In this document: piece after piece, positions 60,742 to 64,000 of the stretch
Layout: each line of letters opens with the position of its first letter
How positions within the stretch are numbered: the first letter of the stretch is position 1
Notes under the pieces: model-generated
What the model was told of the DNA's origin: nothing
Database searches by the model: none
The model's input: the letters and a program-made list of their open reading frames with translations, nothing else
Assembly (NCBI GenBank): GCA_022820825.1
Contig: JAJEEU010000037.1
Location: forward strand, 1-64,000
Length of the DNA stretch: 64,000 nucleotides
Source: Vicinamibacteria bacterium
GTDB lineage: Bacteria > Acidobacteriota > Vicinamibacteria > Vicinamibacterales > UBA8438
Direction of reading: 5' to 3'
Made by a program: the position numbers and the translations under genes

Positions 60742-62190
60742 TCAGACGCGCGCCGCGAGTCCGGCCTGCTCCGCCGGATGCGCGCGGTAGGGACCGGGCA
60801 CCTCGCCGCACAGGCGCGGCGTCGGGAACACCTTGCCCGGATTGCACAGGTTGCGGGGATCGAAGGCGCAGCGGACGCGCTGCATGGCTTCGAGGTCGGT
60901 CGCGGAGAACATCTTCGGCATCTGGTCCGCCTTGTCGGCGCCGACGCCGTGCTCGCCGGTGATCGAGCCACCGGCGTCGAGGCAGAACGTCAGGATGTCG
61001 GATGCGACGCGCTGAGCGAGATCGGGCTGCCCCGGAATCCGGTCGTCATAACAGACCAGCGGGTGCAGGTTGCCGTCGCCGGCATGGAAAACGTTGCCGA
61101 TCCGCAGGCCGGACTCCTCCTCCAGCGAGCGGATGCGGGCGAGCACCTCGGGCAGCTTGGTGCGCGGGATGACGCCGTCCTGCACGTAGTAGCTGGGCGA
61201 CACGCGCCCCATCGCTGCGAACGCTGCCTTGCGGCCCATCCAGAACCGCGCCCGCTGCGCGTCGGTTTGCGCCACCTGGATCTCGCGCGCGCCGCTGTCG
61301 GTGCATACCTGCTGGACCAGGCTGAACAGCGCCGTGACGTCCGCTTCCGCGCCGTCGAGCTCGACGATCAGGATCGCCTCCGCCTGCGGGAAGTTCGGGT
61401 GGACCGCCGCCTCCGCGGCCTCGATGGTCAGCCGGTCCATCATCTCGACCGCGGCCGGGATGATGCCCGCCCCGATGATCCCGGATACGGCGTTGCCGGC
61501 CGCCTCCGTCGAATCGAACGCGGCCAGCAGCGTCTTGACCGCCGCCGGCTTGCGCAGCAGCCGCAGCGTCACCTTCGTCACCACCGCCAGCGTGCCCTCA
61601 GACCCGACGAGCACGCCGAGCAGGTCGTACCCGGGGTTGTCCAGCGCCGGCCCGCCGAGGCGCACCAGCTCGCCGTCGGGCAGCACCGCCTCGACGCCCA
61701 GCACGTGGTGCACGGTGAAGCCGTACTTGAGGCAGTGCGCCCCGCCCGAGTTCTCGGCCAGGTTGCCGCCGATGGAGCAGATCACCTGGCTGGACGGGTC
61801 GGGCGCGTAGTAACACCCGTCGCCCGCCACCGCCTGCGAAACCTCCAGGTTCAACACGCCGGGCTCGACGGTGATGCGCCGGTTGGGAATGTCGATGTCG
61901 AGGATCCGCTTGAGGCGGGTCATGACGATCAGCACCCCGTCGGGACGGGGCAGCGCGCCGCCCGACAGGCCGGTGCCCGAGCCGCGCGCCACGAACGGCA
62001 CGCCGGCCGCGTGGCACAGCCCCACCACCTGCTGCACCTCTTCCGCACTGCCGGGCAGCACCGCCGCGCCGGGCCGCGAGCGCATCTTGGCCAGCCCGTC
62101 CGACTCGTACGTCGCCAACTCCGCGTCGTCGCGGACGATGCCGTCGGGGCCGACGATGCGCTCGAGCTCGGCGAGGAATTGTGGGTCCAT
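60742..62190 (-). CDS. glcD: Glycolate oxidase catalytic subunit GlcD
   Basis: 482 residues from ATG 62190 (MDPQFLAELERIVGPDG). It has the FAD-binding type 4 domain (FVARGSGTGLSGGALPRPDG, ICSIGGNLAENSGGAHCLKY), then the substrate and Fe-interaction parts (VFHAGDGNLHPLVCYD, SITGEHGVGADKADQM) and the end FDPRNLCNPGKVFP. It oxidises glycolate, D-lactate or similar. Its ATG overlaps the stop of the peptidase M64 gene by one base, an unusual coupling. Confidence 0.94.
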   Translation of the reverse strand: MDPQFLAELERIVGPDGIVRDDAELATYESDGLAKMRSRPGAAVLPGSAEEVQQVVGLCHAAGVPFVARGSGTGLSGGALPRPDGVLIVMTRLKRILDIDIPNRRITVEPGVLNLEVSQAVAGDGCYYAPDPSSQVICSIGGNLAENSGGAHCLKYGFTVHHVLGVEAVLPDGELVRLGGPALDNPGYDLLGVLVGSEGTLAVVTKVTLRLLRKPAAVKTLLAAFDSTEAAGNAVSGIIGAGIIPAAVEMMDRLTIEAAEAAVHPNFPQAEAILIVELDGAEADVTALFSLVQQVCTDSGAREIQVAQTDAQRARFWMGRKAAFAAMGRVSPSYYVQDGVIPRTKLPEVLARIRSLEEESGLRIGNVFHAGDGNLHPLVCYDDRIPGQPDLAQRVASDILTFCLDAGGSITGEHGVGADKADQMPKMFSATDLEAMQRVRCAFDPRNLCNPGKVFPTPRLCGEVPGPYRAHPAEQAGLAARV

Positions 62191-63659
62191 CACGGCCTCG
62201 AGTACTGATCGATCACGCGGTTGATGGCGCGCCGGCAGACGCGGCAGAAGCCGACCGGATTGCGAGTGAACATGATGCAGTCGATCTCGGGTCGATACAG
62301 CCCCGTCGGCTCGTACGACGCGCCCTCGAACGCGCCGACCTTGCCGGCGTAGGTCATGTTCGCCAGCGTCGTTGTTTCGCGCTCCATCTGCGCGTTGAAC
62401 AGCCGGTCGATCTCGGTCTCGGGCGCACCATCGCCGCGCAGCGTCCGGCGCTCGGCCTGCGCCGCGGTGCTGCCCGCCTCGAACGCCGCCTTGTCCCATG
62501 GCGTGGGCAGCGGCGTCCCTTCCTCGACCAGGTCGCCCCACTTCAGCCGGGCCGGGTCGTGCAGCGCGGTGACGTTCGGCTCCCACGGCTCCGGGTGATA
62601 GGCGCCGCCGGTCTCGTACGCCACGTCCGACGTGTAGTACTCGTCCGCCAGCCCGGCGAAGTGGTGGCCGAACTCGTGTATGAACACGTACTCCGCGAAG
62701 CCGGTGTCGGCCGCCGCCGTGGCCTGGAAGTTGAAGATGCCGCCCCCGCCGTACTGCGCCTCGTTGACGACGATCTCCAGGAATTCGTACGGCGCCGCCG
62801 AGGCCGCGTCGCGCAGCGCCCGGTTGTCGTAGGTGAGCAGGTAGCGCTCGGAATCGAAGATGTTGTACTCGGACGACAGCGGCGTGCGGCGGAACTCCAG
62901 CGCGCGCGGCCGGCTGATGCCGGACTCCGCGGCGGGCAGGTCCAGCCCCCATACGTTGAAGTCCGAACGCCGGCTGAGGAACGGCTCCTCCTCGAAGAGC
63001 GCGTCGACCAGCCGCCGGGCGTCCGCGTGGAACTTCGGCAGCTCGGCCTCCGTGTAGCCTTCGCCGATCACCAGCAGGTCGACCTTCTCGCTCGGCGGGC
63101 CGTTCTCCTGCAGCGCCCACACCTCGCCCGGCGGCGGGCGGTCGACAGGATTGACGAACCGGGAGTCCGGGTCGACGACCGTCGACCAGATCTCGTGGAA
63201 GCTGTTCTCCTCGTCGCGCACCTTCAGCACCACCTGCACCGGCTGCCGCGGCCAGGGAAAGCGCAGCGACTCGTGGAACGTGCGGTGCACCTCGCGGGCT
63301 TCCGGCGTCGTCTCCCACTCGCCGTAGATCGACGCGAAGCCGCGCGAGTAGATCACCCGGTTCGTCGTGCGGTCGATTACCTCGAAGAGATACTTCCCCA
63401 GGTTCAGGTCGTCGACCAGCCGCGTGCGGCTGCCGGCCCAGGGGCCGTCGGATACGACGCGGTCGAGCGCGACGATCTCCACCCCCGGACCGCCGGAGTG
63501 GTAGTAATCCACGCGCATCGTCTTGTCGCGGAAGTAGGTGTCGAAGGCCGTCGCGCCCGCACCGCCGGACTGGGACCCCGCGAACGCACCGCCGACGGCG
63601 GCCGCCGCGCAGGCCGCCGCGACCAGCAGGAGCGCGATGCGCCTTGCGGCGAGGGGCAT
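62190..63659 (-). CDS. Secreted peptidase M64 (IgA-peptidase-like)
   Basis: 489 residues from ATG 63659. Signal peptide (RRIALLLVAAACAAAAVGG). The zinc motif HEFGHHFAGLADEYY (H328, E329, H332) and DLLVIGEGYTEAELPKFHAD are M64 signatures. An N-terminal beta domain (about 35-180) matches the M64 N-terminal region. It is an exported metalloprotease; the family name comes from one IgA-cleaving member and does not imply that activity here. A Cys-rich C-terminus (GFCRVCRRAIN) is present. Confidence 0.9.
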   Translation of the reverse strand: MPLAARRIALLLVAAACAAAAVGGAFAGSQSGGAGATAFDTYFRDKTMRVDYYHSGGPGVEIVALDRVVSDGPWAGSRTRLVDDLNLGKYLFEVIDRTTNRVIYSRGFASIYGEWETTPEAREVHRTFHESLRFPWPRQPVQVVLKVRDEENSFHEIWSTVVDPDSRFVNPVDRPPPGEVWALQENGPPSEKVDLLVIGEGYTEAELPKFHADARRLVDALFEEEPFLSRRSDFNVWGLDLPAAESGISRPRALEFRRTPLSSEYNIFDSERYLLTYDNRALRDAASAAPYEFLEIVVNEAQYGGGGIFNFQATAAADTGFAEYVFIHEFGHHFAGLADEYYTSDVAYETGGAYHPEPWEPNVTALHDPARLKWGDLVEEGTPLPTPWDKAAFEAGSTAAQAERRTLRGDGAPETEIDRLFNAQMERETTTLANMTYAGKVGAFEGASYEPTGLYRPEIDCIMFTRNPVGFCRVCRRAINRVIDQYSRP

Positions 63660-63669
63660 GTCCCGTATT

Positions 63670-64000
63670 CTAGTCGCTGACGGCGAGCTCTCCGGGGACG
63701 ATGGGCCGCGTGCGGGGCAGCTTGCCGCGGTAGGACGCCCATCCGACACCCGCCAGCACCCCGAGGAACGCCGCCAGCTTCACGACGTCGGCGGCCGTCG
63801 TCTGCGGCAGCACCGCCCACAGGAACCAGAGCACGGGCTGGGCGAGGCATACGGCCCACACGGAGCCGTAGAAGTAGCGCCGCTCGTGCCACTCGCCGCG
63901 CGTGGACCGCTTCACGCGCGGGAGCTGCCCCGCGGCGCCCAGGATCCAGATCGTGGCCGCTATCGGGAAATAGGCCAGCTCGTAGAGCTGCCGCAGGTAC
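63670..64000 (-). CDS. Membrane protein of unknown function (5' end outside the window)
   Basis: The frame is open from the window edge to the stop at 63670, 110 codons. Hydrophobic segments: LYELAYFPIAATIWILGAAG, VWAVCLAQPVLWFLWAVLP and DVVKLAAFLGVLAGVGWASY, so three membrane helices in this part. A GTG at 63915 could start a shorter product, but the coding character continues upstream. It is 10 nt before the M64 gene on the same strand. No family recognised. Confidence 0.65.
   Translation of the reverse strand, partial: YLRQLYELAYFPIAATIWILGAAGQLPRVKRSTRGEWHERRYFYGSVWAVCLAQPVLWFLWAVLPQTTAADVVKLAAFLGVLAGVGWASYRGKLPRTRPIVPGELAVSD

Noticed and set aside
1-64000. CRISPR array, prophage or antibiotic gene cluster
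   Set aside because: No regularly spaced repeats, phage structural genes or biosynthetic megasynthases are visible.

Overview
The window is GC-rich, densely coded bacterial DNA. The combination of secreted DUF1592/DUF1552 proteins, TonB receptors with a carboxypeptidase-regulatory domain, many exported beta-propeller proteins, PQQ-type quinoproteins and abundant toxin-antitoxin (TA) modules suggests an Acidobacteriota genome (Vicinamibacteria-like), perhaps a metagenome-derived contig. This is inference from gene content; there is no rRNA in the window.

Layout. (1) 1-7100: minus-strand run of a DUF1592 cytochrome-like protein, a DUF1552 protein and a haem-containing lyase-like beta-propeller protein (cut by the window edge), with a secreted ankyrin protein divergent from it. 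(2) 7120-10360: small accessory region with vapBC (toxin carries an in-frame stop), hicAB (toxin also carries an in-frame stop), a collapsed hsdM remnant, an intact HigBA-like module with its own promoter/operator, and a tRNA(CAT). A copy of the tRNA 3' end lies 2.4 kb away, as at tRNA-targeted integration sites. (3) 10428-15516: housekeeping block yebC-ruvC-ruvA-ruvB-fabH-queA. (4) 15600-22250: DUF2231 membrane protein, GNAT acetyltransferase, TonB receptor, and a Tat-signal-bearing ThDP enzyme. (5) 22442-27883: second DUF1592-DUF1552-ankyrin set. (6) 27940-32670: VOC protein, quinone oxidoreductase, glcF, secreted PWG-motif protein, mazEF. (7) 42418 down to 32704: seven co-directional genes with four kinds of beta-propeller protein, a PQQ-propeller/cupredoxin fusion, haem motifs, a GCS2 ligase and a VOC lipoprotein. 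(8) 42579-48014: third ankyrin-DUF1592-DUF1552 set. (9) 48046-55001: SnoaL-like lipoprotein, HTH protein, DUF222 HNH nuclease, and a second HNH gene split by a 3.2-kb IS1595-type transposon carrying passenger genes, including a secreted metzincin-like protease. (10) 55047-64000: SdpI-like and other membrane proteins, PhoD-like phosphatase plus a second PWG-motif protein, an AbrB/VapC module, glcE-glcD coupled to a peptidase M64 gene, and a partial membrane protein.

How genes work together. Three loci repeat the same trio (two-haem-motif DUF1592 protein, Tat-like DUF1552 protein, secreted ankyrin protein). This points to an exported three-component system of unknown function and is the best candidate here for something undescribed. 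The 33-42 kb run looks like a periplasmic redox and sensing operon. GlcD/GlcE (59-62 kb) and GlcF (30 kb) together would form a glycolate or D-2-hydroxyacid oxidase. The two accessory areas (7-10 kb and 49-55 kb) show gene decay and mobile DNA.
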